A DNA stretch of 64,000 nucleotides, taken from Flavobacteriia bacterium. GTDB lineage: Bacteria > Bacteroidota > Bacteroidia > Flavobacteriales > Flavobacteriaceae. Positions 18,623 through 29,200 of this stretch are shown one piece after another. The DNA is taken from contig RDXY01000006.1 of the NCBI GenBank assembly GCA_004293045.1, forward strand, positions 1-64,000, written 5' to 3'. Within the stretch, counting starts at the first letter, position 1; each line of letters begins with the position of its first letter. The position numbers and the translations under genes were made by a program. The notes under the pieces were generated by a model. It saw only the letters and a list, made by a program, of their open reading frames with translations, was not told the DNA's origin and made no database searches.

Positions 18623-19616
18623 CGCCTTTATGCATCCTCATTTTTTATGGTTGCTATTGATTATTCCAATAGCCGTGTTTTGGCATTTTGTAACAATCAA
18701 ACAACAACACCCAGCCATAAAAATAAGCACAACAGAAGGGTTTTCCGCACCAAAATCTTTGGTAATGAAATGCCGCCCTTTTTTGTTTTTGTTAAAAGTA
18801 GTGGTGTTAGGATTTGTTATTATTGCTTTAGCACGACCAAGAAACACTCAAAAATCAAATTATACAGCTAGTAATAATGGGATTGATATGGTTATTGCTA
18901 CTGATGTATCAGGAAGTATGCTGGCTACCGATTTTAAGCCAAACCGATTGGAAGCCATAAAAAAAGTAGCCGAATCATTTATAGAGAAACGAACAAATGA
19001 CAGAATTGGTTTAGTGGTTTACGCAGGTGAAAGTTACACCAAAACGCCAATAACATCAGATAAAATAATGTTGCTAAACGCTTTAAGAGAAGTACAATAC
19101 AACGGCTTAGTTTTACAAGACGGAACTGCAATAGGAATTGGTTTAGGAACCGCAATAAACCGAATTAAAAATAGTAAAGCAAAATCAAAAATCATCATAT
19201 TATTAACTGATGGTGTAAATAATGTAGGTAGTTTAGATCCCATTTCAGCAGCAGAAATTGCCAAAGATTATGGAATAAAAGTATATACCGTTGGAGTAGG
19301 AACAAACGGAATGGCTAATTTTCCTGTTGCAAAAGACAGTAATGGGAATATTGTTTTTCAACCACAAAAGGTTGAAATAGACGAAAAAATTTTACAAGAA
19401 ATTGCAGCAATAACTAAAGGAAAATATTTTAGAGCTACTGATAACAATAAATTAGAGGCTATTTATGATGAAATTGACGGTTTAGAAAAGTCTAAAATTT
19501 CAGAAAATCGCTTGATGCTATTTGACGAACAATTTCGTATTTGGTTACTTTTGGGATTATTTGTTTTGGTTTTAGAAATGATTTTAAGTCGCACACTATT
19601 TAAAAGTTTTATATAA
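18615..19616 (+). CDS. batA: BatA-type von Willebrand factor A membrane protein
   Basis: 333 residues. Two N-terminal transmembrane helices (about 8-25 and 57-75) are followed by a VWA domain whose MIDAS motif DVSGSM begins near residue 97, with the conserved TDG (LLTDGVNN, about 195-202). A C-terminal transmembrane helix (about 307-325, WLLLGLFVLVLEMIL) closes it. Bat proteins are linked to stress tolerance and envelope integrity in Bacteroides and Leptospira. The start overlaps the previous gene by 8 bases, and the stop overlaps batB in TAATG. Confidence 0.92.
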   Translation: MNSAFMHPHFLWLLLIIPIAVFWHFVTIKQQHPAIKISTTEGFSAPKSLVMKCRPFLFLLKVVVLGFVIIALARPRNTQKSNYTASNNGIDMVIATDVSGSMLATDFKPNRLEAIKKVAESFIEKRTNDRIGLVVYAGESYTKTPITSDKIMLLNALREVQYNGLVLQDGTAIGIGLGTAINRIKNSKAKSKIIILLTDGVNNVGSLDPISAAEIAKDYGIKVYTVGVGTNGMANFPVAKDSNGNIVFQPQKVEIDEKILQEIAAITKGKYFRATDNNKLEAIYDEIDGLEKSKISENRLMLFDEQFRIWLLLGLFVLVLEMILSRTLFKSFI

Positions 19617-21268
19617 TGTTTGAATTTGAATCGCCCTATTATTTTATTTTGTTATTGCTTATTCCAATTGGAATTGTAGCGCAAAATAGCTATGTAAAAT
19701 GGCAAACCGAAAAACAAGCAGCATTTGGAGAGCAGCAAGCAATGGAGAAACTTTTTGTGCAAGCGTCTAAAAACAAATCAAGATTAAAATTTATGCTACA
19801 AATCATGGCTGTTTTTTTTATTGTTTTAGCGTTGGTGAATCCAAAACTGGGGTCAAAAGTTGAAACAGTTCCTGCAAAAGGAGTAGAAATCGTCTTTGCC
19901 ATTGATGTATCAAAAAGTATGTTATGTGCAGATGTTCAGCCCAATCGATTGGAAAAATCCAAGCAAATAATAACTCAAATACTCAATTCAATTGGTAGCG
20001 ATAGAATAGGAATTGTAGCTTATGCCGGAAGTGCTTACCCTGTGTTGCCTATGACAACCGATTATGAATTGGCAAAAATGTTTACACAAAGTATGAATAC
20101 AGATATAATATCTTCTCAAGGCACAGCAATTGAAAGTGCTATTCAAACTAGTGTGGATTTCTTTGACAATCCAACTTCGGGAAAAGCTATTATTTTGCTT
20201 TCAGATGGTGAAGATCACGAAAATACTTCTTTTGATGTTTCTAAACTAACAAAAGAAAAAAACGTAAAAATAATTACTGTTGGAATTGGAACTATAAACG
20301 GTGGCACAATTGAATTTACGGATGAATTGGGCTTTCAACAAGTTAAAAAAGATAAAAACGGCCAAGTTGTAACTACGAAACTAAACCAAGAAGTATTACA
20401 AAAAATTGCTTCAGAAACCAATGGAACGTATTGTAATGATCCACAACTTTCAAAAGTGGTAGCTATTATAAAATCGGCATTAGCATCGGTAAAACAACAA
20501 GAATTTAAAGCCCAACAATTGGCTCAGAAACAATCGCAATTTCAGTGGTTTTTAGGCATTGCATTTGTATTGTTACTAGTAGAATTTTTTATTACTAATC
20601 AGAAGTTTAAAGGTTTTCATATAAAAAATTGGTTTCAAAATAAACAAATTAGTTTAGTTTTTCTTTTGTTTTTTGTGACTGCACCTGCTTTTTCACAGGA
20701 AAATAAGTCGTTGAATTTTCAACAAAACGAAAAACTATTACGAGTAATAAAAGCCAAAGAAAAAACGCAAAAACAACAAGCAGAATACAATTTAGGCAAT
20801 ACTATTTATAATAATAAAAAGTATAGTGAAGCCATCACAAATTATAAAAATGCCGCCCAAACTGCAAAAAATAATTTACAAAAACACAAAGCATATCATA
20901 ATTTAGGTAACGCTTACATGCAAGATAAAAATTATAAATTAGCTGTTGATTCCTATAAAAATGCTTTAAAGGCCAATTCAAAAGACGAAAAAACCAGATA
21001 TAATTTAGCATTAGCAAAAAAATTATTAAAAAAATATCCGCCAAAACCAAATCCTAAAAAGAAGAAAAAAGATAAGGAAAACAAACAGAAAAAAGACCAA
21101 AACAATTCAAATAAAAAAGATAAAAAAACACCAAAAAAACCAAGCGCCAACAAACAGCGAATGGATAACGTGCTAAAAGCAATTAGCAATGAAGAAAAAA
21201 AAGTACAAGAAAAAGTAAACGCAAACAAAACAAAAACAAACACTACTAGTACAGAAAAAGATTGGTAA
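19616..21268 (+). CDS. batB: BatB-BatC fusion (VWA plus TPR protein)
   Basis: 550 residues. Residues 1-330 are a BatB VWA protein: two transmembrane helices, MIDAS DVSKSM near residue 97, LLSDGEDHE, and a transmembrane helix about 305-323. A second hydrophobic segment follows (about 340-357, ISLVFLLFFVTAPAFSQ) that looks like a complete signal peptide with cleavage site. After it come two or three TPR motifs (about 383-470, AEYNLGNTIYNNKKYSEAI and AYHNLGNAYMQDKNYKLAV) and a lysine-rich tail. The second half matches BatC, which is commonly a separate gene in relatives, so this reads as a gene fusion. It overlaps batA by one base; batD starts 1 base after its stop. Confidence 0.9.
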   Translation: MFEFESPYYFILLLLIPIGIVAQNSYVKWQTEKQAAFGEQQAMEKLFVQASKNKSRLKFMLQIMAVFFIVLALVNPKLGSKVETVPAKGVEIVFAIDVSKSMLCADVQPNRLEKSKQIITQILNSIGSDRIGIVAYAGSAYPVLPMTTDYELAKMFTQSMNTDIISSQGTAIESAIQTSVDFFDNPTSGKAIILLSDGEDHENTSFDVSKLTKEKNVKIITVGIGTINGGTIEFTDELGFQQVKKDKNGQVVTTKLNQEVLQKIASETNGTYCNDPQLSKVVAIIKSALASVKQQEFKAQQLAQKQSQFQWFLGIAFVLLLVEFFITNQKFKGFHIKNWFQNKQISLVFLLFFVTAPAFSQENKSLNFQQNEKLLRVIKAKEKTQKQQAEYNLGNTIYNNKKYSEAITNYKNAAQTAKNNLQKHKAYHNLGNAYMQDKNYKLAVDSYKNALKANSKDEKTRYNLALAKKLLKKYPPKPNPKKKKKDKENKQKKDQNNSNKKDKKTPKKPSANKQRMDNVLKAISNEEKKVQEKVNANKTKTNTTSTEKDW

Positions 21269-21269
21269 T

Positions 21270-22997
21270 ATGAACACTAAAATAAAAATTTTATTAGCCT
21301 TACTACTTTTCCCTTTTCTTTCCTTTTCACAAGTAAAATTGGAGGTAAAAGCAGAAAAAACAAACCTTAAAATTGGGGAAGTGATTCAGGTTACTTATAT
21401 TTTTAACGAAGAAGGCACCAATTTTACACCGCCTAATTTTAATGGGTTTAATAAAGGGGGTTCGTATGTCTCATCTAATGAAGAATACAGTAATGGAAAT
21501 TACGTTATACAACAAGTGTATACCTATGTAATTCAGGCTGCTAAAGCGGGAAAATTAGTTATTTCTCCAGCAACTATTAAATTTAACGGAAAAACATTTG
21601 CATCAAAATCTGTAGCGGTTTCTGTTTCCAATGAAAAAGCGACCGATGCCATACAGAGAAACCAAAATTCAAACACCATACCGAAACCTACTACAGTAAA
21701 TAAATCCATTTCTGGTGCAAATAATTTATTGTTTATTGATGTAGAAGTTAGTAAAACCAGCGCCTTTGTAAATGAACCAGTTGAGGTGTTTTATCGTATT
21801 TATTTGGCACCCAATTTAGAGATTGAGCTAAATAAAAATATAGTTACTAAATTCAATAATTTTTGGAGTCAAACGGAAGAGGTACAAGGCGGATGGGAGC
21901 GAAAGGTTGTAAATAACAGAGTATTCAAATCTAAAATTTTCAAAAAGGCCATATTGTACCCACAAAAAATTGGAAAATTAGAAATAACACCCATCACCTT
22001 AGATTTAAATATTAGTTATCCAACAGGAGATTTTGATTTTTTTGGTGATCCAGAATTTGATGTAGCTAGAAGAGAAATTGTTTCCAATTCTAAAAATCTT
22101 CAAGTATTTCCTTTGCCAGAAAAAGGGAAACCAGATAATTTTACAGGTGCAGTTGGTACTTTTGCATTTAAAGCAAGTGTTACAAAAAACGAGTTAAAAT
22201 CAGGAGAATCTTTACAACTAGATCTGATTGTTTCAGGAAAAGGAAATTTAAAATTATTTGAAATTCCTAAACCTAATGTACCAGCTAATTTTGAAATTTA
22301 CGAACCAAAACATCAAGAATTTGTAAACGAAAACATAAACGGAATTTCAGGAAAAATAGTAGATAGTTATACCATAATCCCTCAAGAAAAAGGAAATTTT
22401 AAAATAAAATCACAAAATTTCTCTTTTTTCGATATAACATCAAAAACATATAAAACCATTTCAACTGAAGCTATTAATTTAGACGTTTCACAAGGCGTAA
22501 ACCAAGCGCTTGACACTTCGGCTTCAAAATCTAAATTAGCTGAAAAATCGCAAAAAACAGCAACAGGTTTTGAATTTACATTTTTTCATTTTATTGGATG
22601 TGTAACTTTAGTTGGTTCTGCTTTATTGTTTTTTATGCTAAAAAGAAACCAATCAGATGTTACTGAAGCGATAATTACAGAAATAAAACCTGAAAAAAAG
22701 GAGTTTTCTGTAAACGATATGCAACAATTTATAACAAATAAAGAAGTGTTTTACCAAGAAATGGAACTCAAAATGAACGCCTTTTTACACTATAAATTTG
22801 GTTTAGAAAAAGCGGACTTGAATAAAGAAAACATCATTCAAAAATTTCAGGAGAACCACATTTCTCAAGAAAACACAAACGATTTTATAAAGCTGTTACA
22901 AAATTGCGAAAAAGTAAGATATATGCCAACATCTGATGGAAATATGCAATTGGATTTTGAAAAACTACAACAGTTAGTACAAATTATTAACGTATAA
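21270..22997 (+). CDS. batD: BatD-type periplasmic/membrane protein
   Basis: 575 residues with a signal peptide (1-20, LFPFLSFSQ), several repeated immunoglobulin-like domains (about 21-420; the first begins VKLEVKAEKTNLKIGEVIQVTYIF), a transmembrane helix (about 435-455) and a cytoplasmic helical tail with charged residues. This is the normal BatD layout and length. It is the last gene of the MoxR-Bat operon. Its partner proteins are presumably BatA and BatB, but no mechanism is established for this family. Confidence 0.93.
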   Translation: MNTKIKILLALLLFPFLSFSQVKLEVKAEKTNLKIGEVIQVTYIFNEEGTNFTPPNFNGFNKGGSYVSSNEEYSNGNYVIQQVYTYVIQAAKAGKLVISPATIKFNGKTFASKSVAVSVSNEKATDAIQRNQNSNTIPKPTTVNKSISGANNLLFIDVEVSKTSAFVNEPVEVFYRIYLAPNLEIELNKNIVTKFNNFWSQTEEVQGGWERKVVNNRVFKSKIFKKAILYPQKIGKLEITPITLDLNISYPTGDFDFFGDPEFDVARREIVSNSKNLQVFPLPEKGKPDNFTGAVGTFAFKASVTKNELKSGESLQLDLIVSGKGNLKLFEIPKPNVPANFEIYEPKHQEFVNENINGISGKIVDSYTIIPQEKGNFKIKSQNFSFFDITSKTYKTISTEAINLDVSQGVNQALDTSASKSKLAEKSQKTATGFEFTFFHFIGCVTLVGSALLFFMLKRNQSDVTEAIITEIKPEKKEFSVNDMQQFITNKEVFYQEMELKMNAFLHYKFGLEKADLNKENIIQKFQENHISQENTNDFIKLLQNCEKVRYMPTSDGNMQLDFEKLQQLVQIINV

Positions 22998-23029
22998 AGG
23001 CAATAATCGTAATATCATTTTGTTTAGTG

Positions 23030-23037
23030 TATATTTG
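23030..23037 (+). promoter_or_regulatory. -7 box before the porZ leader
   Basis: TATATTTG fits the TAnnTTTG consensus and lies 33 bases after the batD stop. No good -33 element is visible. If used, it gives porZ a leader of about 105 bases that contains a 27-codon ORF. Confidence 0.55.
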
Positions 23038-23053
23038 TAGTGCAACTTATTTT

Positions 23054-23137
23054 ATGAAATCGCCATTAACAAACGGTTTGCGCAAGCAAACACCAATAAA
23101 TAAAAAAGCGATACCATATATGACCGCTAAAAAATAA
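23054..23137 (+). CDS. Possible 27-residue leader ORF before porZ
   Basis: An ATG-started ORF of 27 codons ends in TAA 11 bases before the porZ ATG. The peptide would be strongly basic (MKSPLTNGLRKQ...AKK) without hydrophobic segments. It is not in the ORF track because of its size. It fills most of the predicted porZ leader, directly after the TATATTTG box. It could be a regulatory leader peptide, a small protein, or chance. Confidence 0.3.
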   Translation: MKSPLTNGLRKQTPINKKAIPYMTAKK

Positions 23138-23148
23138 ATTTTACATAT

Positions 23149-25419
23149 ATGAAAAAAATACTTTTCTATTTATGCTTTTGTTTTTCGATACTTTCTTTTT
23201 CACAACAGAAATTATGGAAAGGCTATTTTTCATTTAATGAAATTACAGACATTTGTATTTCTGATCAGAAGGTATATTCCAGCACTAAAAATTCTGTTTT
23301 TAATAAAGACGTTTCCTCAAATATTTTAACCACTTTTACTTCAATAAACGATGTAAAACCAGATGAAATTACCGCTATTTTACACACTTCAAATAATTGT
23401 ACTTTAATTGGAAATAAAAACGGATTAATTATCCTTATAAAACCAGATGGCACTACGTTAAATAAAGTAGACATCATTACCGATGTGCCTGTACCCGCCA
23501 ATAGTAAAAAAATTAACGATTTTTATGAATATAATGGTAAAGTTTACGTGTCCACACAATACGGAATTAGCGTAATTAAATTGTCTAATTTTGAAATTGA
23601 AAGCAGTTTTTATATCGGAAATTCAGGGGAATTTATAGATGTTTTACAAACTACAATTTTTAATAATGAAATTTTTGCAGTAACCCGAACTCAAGGCATA
23701 AAAAAAGCAAGTGTAACCAATCCTTTTTTATACGATTTTTCGCAATGGTCGGTCTTTAACTCGTTAAATTGGTTAAGTATTGTTACATTTAGTAATCAAT
23801 TAGTTGCGATGAACACTAATGGAATTACCTATAAATTTTCTAGTAATATTGCGGTTCCATTTTCGCAACAGGTAACAAATGGGTTAAAACTTAGAACCGA
23901 TTCCGTTTATTTAACCCTAACCAACCAGTGGCAAATTTTACTTTATAATCAAAATTTTACATTGGTAAATAGTATTTATCAAGTGCCCAACTTCCCGGAT
24001 TCGTTTACTTGCGCCCATACTAAAAATGAAAAATTATACATCGGAACCTCTAAAAACGGATTGTTTGAAACCACTTGTTCTAATTCTATTGTTTTTACAA
24101 ATATATCACCAAACGGGCCTATTGAAGATTTAGCTTTTAAAGTAACCAAAACCAAAACGGATTTATGGTTAACTCACGGAAGTTATGATAAAACATATAC
24201 GCCTGATTATAAGTTACAAGGCATTAGTATTTTTAATACCAATACGGGTTGGACTAAAATTCCTAACACCGAAGTAGCAGGTGCTGTTACGCTGGCAGCA
24301 ATTATAGAAAACCCAAGAAATAACAGTGAAGTTTTTATAGCTTCTGGACAAAGTGGTTTATTGAAATTTACGAATAAAACAAATCCCTTTTTATTCAATC
24401 AAACCAATTTTTTAGAATCGGTAACGCTACCGCCGCCAAACCAAAACTACGTTTCGGTGCGAATTAACGGAATGAAATATGATAAAGACGGGAATTTATG
24501 GCTAACAAACGCTTTAGTTAACAACGGAATAAAAGTATTAAAAAGCAACAATACTTGGCAGTCGTATAATTTAAGTACCGTAATTCAAAATCCTACTGCA
24601 TTGCATTATGGCAACATAGACATCGATAAAAATGGCACAAAATGGGCAGCAACATATGCAGGTGGGGTACTTGCTTTTAATGAAAAATACAATAATAAAT
24701 TCATAATCATAAATGAAGAAAACGGGAATTTACCAAACAATGACGTGCGATGCGTGGCTGTGGATAATAAAAACCAACTTTGGATTGGAACGTTTAAAGG
24801 ATTAAGAATTTTAAATAGCGTAGATAGATTTATTTCCGAGACAGCACTATCAACAACAAATATTGTCATTCAGGATGGTGATTTGGCTCAAGAATTATTT
24901 TACCAACAAGTAATTCAAGATATTAAAGTAGATGGCGCCAACAACAAATGGGTAGCTATTGCGGATGCTGGCGTTTTTCAGGTTAGTTCAAATGGACAAA
25001 CTACTTTACGAAGATTTACAAAAGAAAACTCGCCTTTACCAAGCAATAATGTGTTAGATATTGAAATTGATGAGGTTTCAGGCGAAGTGTTTTTTGCAAC
25101 CGATAAAGGGCTAGTTTCCTTTTTAGGAGCAGCTACAAAAGGAGACGATGATTTACAAAACGTATACATATATCCAAATCCGGTACGTCCTGAATATTCA
25201 GGAACAGTAAAAATATCTGGATTGATGGACAAAGTAAATTTGAAAATCACAGACATCGAAGGAAATTTGGTTTTTGAAACCACATCTTCTGGTGGAACGG
25301 TAGAATGGGACACCACAGCGTTTGGAAAATATAAAGTAGCGTCGGGCGTATATATGGTTTTTGTATCGTCTAGTGATGCAGCTGAAACTACAGTAAAAAA
25401 AATAATGGTAATTAGATAA
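23149..25419 (+). CDS. porZ: PorZ-like T9SS surface protein
   Basis: 756 residues. A signal peptide (1-18, SILSFSQ) precedes two seven-bladed-propeller-like regions with repeated blade motifs such as NKNQLWIGTFKGLRILN and GNLWLTNALVNNGIKVLK. A C-terminal sorting-type domain (about 670-756, VYIYPNPVRPEYSGTVKISG to VKKIMVIR) completes it. In Porphyromonas gingivalis, PorZ has this architecture and works with PorU in the surface attachment complex that removes sorting domains and adds anionic LPS. The co-location with recO is one I recall from flavobacterial genomes. It would act on the T9SS cargo encoded elsewhere in this window. Its stop overlaps the recO start in TAATG. Confidence 0.85.
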   Translation: MKKILFYLCFCFSILSFSQQKLWKGYFSFNEITDICISDQKVYSSTKNSVFNKDVSSNILTTFTSINDVKPDEITAILHTSNNCTLIGNKNGLIILIKPDGTTLNKVDIITDVPVPANSKKINDFYEYNGKVYVSTQYGISVIKLSNFEIESSFYIGNSGEFIDVLQTTIFNNEIFAVTRTQGIKKASVTNPFLYDFSQWSVFNSLNWLSIVTFSNQLVAMNTNGITYKFSSNIAVPFSQQVTNGLKLRTDSVYLTLTNQWQILLYNQNFTLVNSIYQVPNFPDSFTCAHTKNEKLYIGTSKNGLFETTCSNSIVFTNISPNGPIEDLAFKVTKTKTDLWLTHGSYDKTYTPDYKLQGISIFNTNTGWTKIPNTEVAGAVTLAAIIENPRNNSEVFIASGQSGLLKFTNKTNPFLFNQTNFLESVTLPPPNQNYVSVRINGMKYDKDGNLWLTNALVNNGIKVLKSNNTWQSYNLSTVIQNPTALHYGNIDIDKNGTKWAATYAGGVLAFNEKYNNKFIIINEENGNLPNNDVRCVAVDNKNQLWIGTFKGLRILNSVDRFISETALSTTNIVIQDGDLAQELFYQQVIQDIKVDGANNKWVAIADAGVFQVSSNGQTTLRRFTKENSPLPSNNVLDIEIDEVSGEVFFATDKGLVSFLGAATKGDDDLQNVYIYPNPVRPEYSGTVKISGLMDKVNLKITDIEGNLVFETTSSGGTVEWDTTAFGKYKVASGVYMVFVSSSDAAETTVKKIMVIR

Positions 25420-26132
25420 TGCAAATAAAAACCAAAGCTATTGTTTTAAGTGCCATTAAGTACCAAGAAAAAAGTTTAATTGTTAAATGTTTTACACAAT
25501 CAGACGGGTTAAAATCTTATTTCATAGCCAGTGCTTTTTCTTCTAAAAAAACCAATCAAAAAATAGCTTATTTTCAGCCATTAACTATTTTAGATATTGA
25601 AGCCAATCATAAAAATAAAGGCGCCTTAGAGCATTTTAAAGAAGTAAAACTCGCGTATAATTATCAAAACATAAATACAGATATTGTAAAAAGCGCTATG
25701 GTTTTTTTCTTGTCAGAAGTTGTAAATAATAGTGTTTTTGAAGAAGAAAAAAACGAGAATTTATTTTCATTTTTAGAAACGTCTTTGTTGTGGTTAGATG
25801 CGAATGATTCGGTTACCAATTTTCATCTGATCTTTCTTTTAGAACTCACCAAATTTTTAGGGTTTTATCCACAAACTCAAGAAACAGATTTTGCCTATTT
25901 TGAAATGATTGATGGTGTGTTTTCTCCATTTCAAGGAACAAGTTGCCTAAACGCACACGAAACGAATTTGCTAAAAAAGGCATTACGATTAAGATATGAC
26001 GACAATCAGAAAGCATTTGCTGGAACAGAACGACAAATACTGTTAAAAATCCTTCTAGATTATTATGCCATTCATTTAGACGGTTTTAAAAAACCAAAAT
26101 CATTAGAGGTCTTAAAAGAAGTTTTTTCTTAA
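25419..26132 (+). CDS. recO: DNA repair protein RecO
   Basis: 237 residues. The N-terminal OB-fold begins with the family pattern KTKAIVLSAIKYQEKSLIVKCFTQSDGLKSYFI. A helical domain follows, and there is no obvious zinc-binding cysteine cluster, as in many Bacteroidota RecO proteins. RecO loads RecA on SSB-coated single-stranded DNA together with RecR. It shares one base with the porZ stop codon, so the two are co-transcribed. Confidence 0.92.
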   Translation: MQIKTKAIVLSAIKYQEKSLIVKCFTQSDGLKSYFIASAFSSKKTNQKIAYFQPLTILDIEANHKNKGALEHFKEVKLAYNYQNINTDIVKSAMVFFLSEVVNNSVFEEEKNENLFSFLETSLLWLDANDSVTNFHLIFLLELTKFLGFYPQTQETDFAYFEMIDGVFSPFQGTSCLNAHETNLLKKALRLRYDDNQKAFAGTERQILLKILLDYYAIHLDGFKKPKSLEVLKEVFS

Positions 26133-26154
26133 CCTACAACTTTTGCCTTATACC

Positions 26155-26186
26155 TTTTGCCTTTTCTCATTAAATCCTTACTTTCG
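26155..26186 (+). promoter_or_regulatory. Promoter of ileS
   Basis: TTTTG at 26155-26159, a 19-base spacer, and TACTTTCG at 26179-26186. The -7 box differs from TAnnTTTG at one position. The ATG follows 25 bases later. The -33 lies inside a short word repeat (CTTTTGCCTT twice) in the recO-ileS spacer. Confidence 0.6.
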
Positions 26187-26211
26187 CAAATTGATTTAAG
26201 ATAGCGACAAA

Positions 26212-29200
26212 ATGAGCACAAAATTTACAGAATACAAAGGACTTGACTTACCAACGGTAGCCTCAGAAGTTCTTGATTTTTGGAAGGAAAATAACATCTT
26301 TGAAAAAAGTGTATCTACACGGGAAGGCAACCCACCATTTGTGTTTTTTGAAGGACCGCCTTCAGCAAACGGATTGCCAGGAATTCACCACGTGATGGCG
26401 CGGGCTATTAAAGATATTTTTTGTCGATATAAAACTCAAAAAGGATTTCAAGTAAAACGAAAAGCAGGTTGGGATACACACGGATTACCTGTAGAATTGG
26501 GTACGGAAGCCGCTTTAGGAATCACAAAAGAAGATATCGGAAAAACCATTTCTGTTTCAGATTACAATGAAGCATGTAAGAAAACAGTAATGCGTTATAC
26601 CGATGTGTGGAACGATTTAACCGAAAAAATGGGCTATTGGGTAGATATGGAAGATCCCTATGTGACTTATAAATCCAAATATATGGAATCGGTTTGGTGG
26701 CTTCTAAAACAAATTTACAATAAAGATTTATTATACAAAGGGTACACCATTCAACCGTATTCACCAAAAGCGGGTACAGGATTATCTTCGCACGAAGTAA
26801 ATCAACCTGGTTCGTATCGTGATGTTACAGATACGACAGTTGTAGCACAATTTAAAACTAAACAAGATACATTACCAAACTTTTTACAAGGTTTTGGAAC
26901 CATTCATATTTTAGCTTGGACCACCACCCCTTGGACGTTGCCATCGAATACAGCGTTAACAGTTGGGCCAAAAATAGATTATGTTTTAGTACAAACTTTT
27001 AATCAATATACTTTTGAGCCCGTAACGGTTATTTTAGCTAAGAATTTAGTAGGAAAACAATTTGGAAAAGGATTTTTTGCAAGCACAGAAGCCACTGATT
27101 TTCAGAATTTTAAAGCAGGCGATAAAAATATCCCATATCAAATTTTAACCGAATGCAAAGGTTCAGCTTTAGTTGGAATGCGTTACGAACAATTGATGCC
27201 ATTAGCATTACCCTATCAAAACCCAGAAAATGCGTTTCGAGTAATTGCTGGAGATTTTGTAACTACCGAAGACGGAACAGGTATAGTTCACACCGCACCT
27301 ACTTTTGGAGCAGATGATGCTAAAGTAGCCAAAGAAGCCACTCCAGAAGTACCGCCAATGTTGGTTTTAGATGAAAATGGAAACGCAGTTCCTTTGGTAG
27401 ACTTACAAGGAAAATTCATTTCTAATTTAGGTGAATATTCTGGGAAATATGTTAAAAACGAATACTATAACGAAGGCGAAGCACCAGAACGCTCTGCCGA
27501 CGTAGAAATTGCTATCCAATTAAAAGAAGAAAACAAAGCCTTTAAGGTTGAAAAATACGTACACAGTTACCCACATTGCTGGAGAACAGACAAACCTATT
27601 TTATATTATCCATTAGATTCTTGGTTCATTAAAGTAACAGAAATCAAAGATAGAATGTTCGATTTAAACGAAACCATCAACTGGAAGCCAAAAGCTACAG
27701 GAGAAGGTCGTTTTGGAAATTGGCTAAAAAACGCCAATGATTGGAACTTATCACGTTCAAGATACTGGGGAATTCCTTTGCCAATTTGGAGAAATGAAGA
27801 AGGAACAGAAGAAATTTTAGTAGGTTCGGTAGCAGAATTATATGAAGAAATTGAAAAAGCAATTGCTGCTGGTTTTATGACCGAAAATCCATTTAAAGGA
27901 TTTGAAATCGGAAACATGACCGAAGAAAATTACGATTTAGTCGATTTACACAAAAATGTGGTGGACGAAATTATATTGGTTTCTGCATCGGGCAAACCCA
28001 TGAAACGAGAAAGTGATTTAATTGACGTTTGGTTCGATTCGGGTGCGATGCCTTATGCACAATGGCATTATCCTTTCGAGAACAAAGATAAAATTGACGA
28101 AAACAAAGACTTTCCTGCCGATTTCATTGCAGAAGGAGTAGACCAAACGCGTGGTTGGTTTTATACCCTACACGCCATTTCTACCTTAGTTTTTGATAAA
28201 ATTGCTTATAAAAATGTAGTGTCAAATGGTTTAGTATTAGACAAAAACGGACAAAAAATGTCAAAACGTTTAGGTAATGCCGCCGATCCATTTGATACGT
28301 TAGCCGAATATGGCCCTGATGCTACGCGTTGGTATATGATTTCAAATGCCAATCCGTGGGACAATTTAAAATTTGATTTAGAAGGTATTGCTGAGGTACG
28401 AAGAAAATTCTTTGGAACGCTTTATAACACCTATTCTTTCTTTGTATTATACGCCAATATTGATCGTTTTACTTACAGTGAGGACGAAGTTCCTTTAGCA
28501 GAAAGACCAGAAATTGACCGCTGGATTTTGTCCGAATTACATACGCTTATTCAAGTAGTTGATGTCGCTTACGCAGATTACGAACCTACTCGTGCTACAA
28601 GAGCAATTTCTGATTTTGTTCAGGAGAATTTGAGCAATTGGTACGTGCGTTTATGTCGTCGTAGATTTTGGAAAGGCGACTATGCTCAAGACAAAATTGC
28701 CGCCTATCAGACGCTTTATACCTGCTTAGAAACGGTTGCAAAATTAGCCGCCCCGGTAGCGCCTTTCTTTATGGATAGACTATATAAAGACCTGAATGCC
28801 AATACTAATAAGGAAAAATTTGAAAGCATCCACTTGGCAAATTTCCCTATTTCGGTTGAAAACTTTGTTGATAAATCACTAGAAAGTAGAATGCAGAAAG
28901 CACAAACTATTTCCTCGTTGGTTTTATCACTACGTAAAAAAGAAATGATAAAAGTACGTCAACCTTTACAAAGAGTAATGATTCCAGTACTTGACGCTAC
29001 TTTTAAAGCTGAAATTTTAGCTATTGAAGACTTGATCAAGGCAGAAGTTAATGTAAAAGAAATAGAAGTATTAGAAGATGCTTCTGGGGTATTAGTTAAA
29101 CAAATTAAACCTAATTTTAAAGCATTAGGACCCCGTTTTGGAAAAGATATGGGCTTGATTGCCAAAGAGATACAGTCTTTTTCGCAAGATCAAATTAATG

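Noticed and set aside
18647-18871. 74-residue plus-strand ORF overlapping batA in another frame
   Set aside because: Inside the conserved N-terminal membrane region of BatA and without a protein-like pattern, unlike the 49-codon ORF at 50565.
20953-21243. 96-residue minus-strand ORF opposite the batB tail, rich in Phe and Leu
   Set aside because: It is the reverse of a lysine-rich coding tail (AAA runs read as TTT), so the apparent hydrophobic protein is an artefact.
24978-25424. 148-residue minus-strand ORF opposite the end of porZ
   Set aside because: Fully antisense to the conserved PorZ C-terminus; no own promoter or domain.
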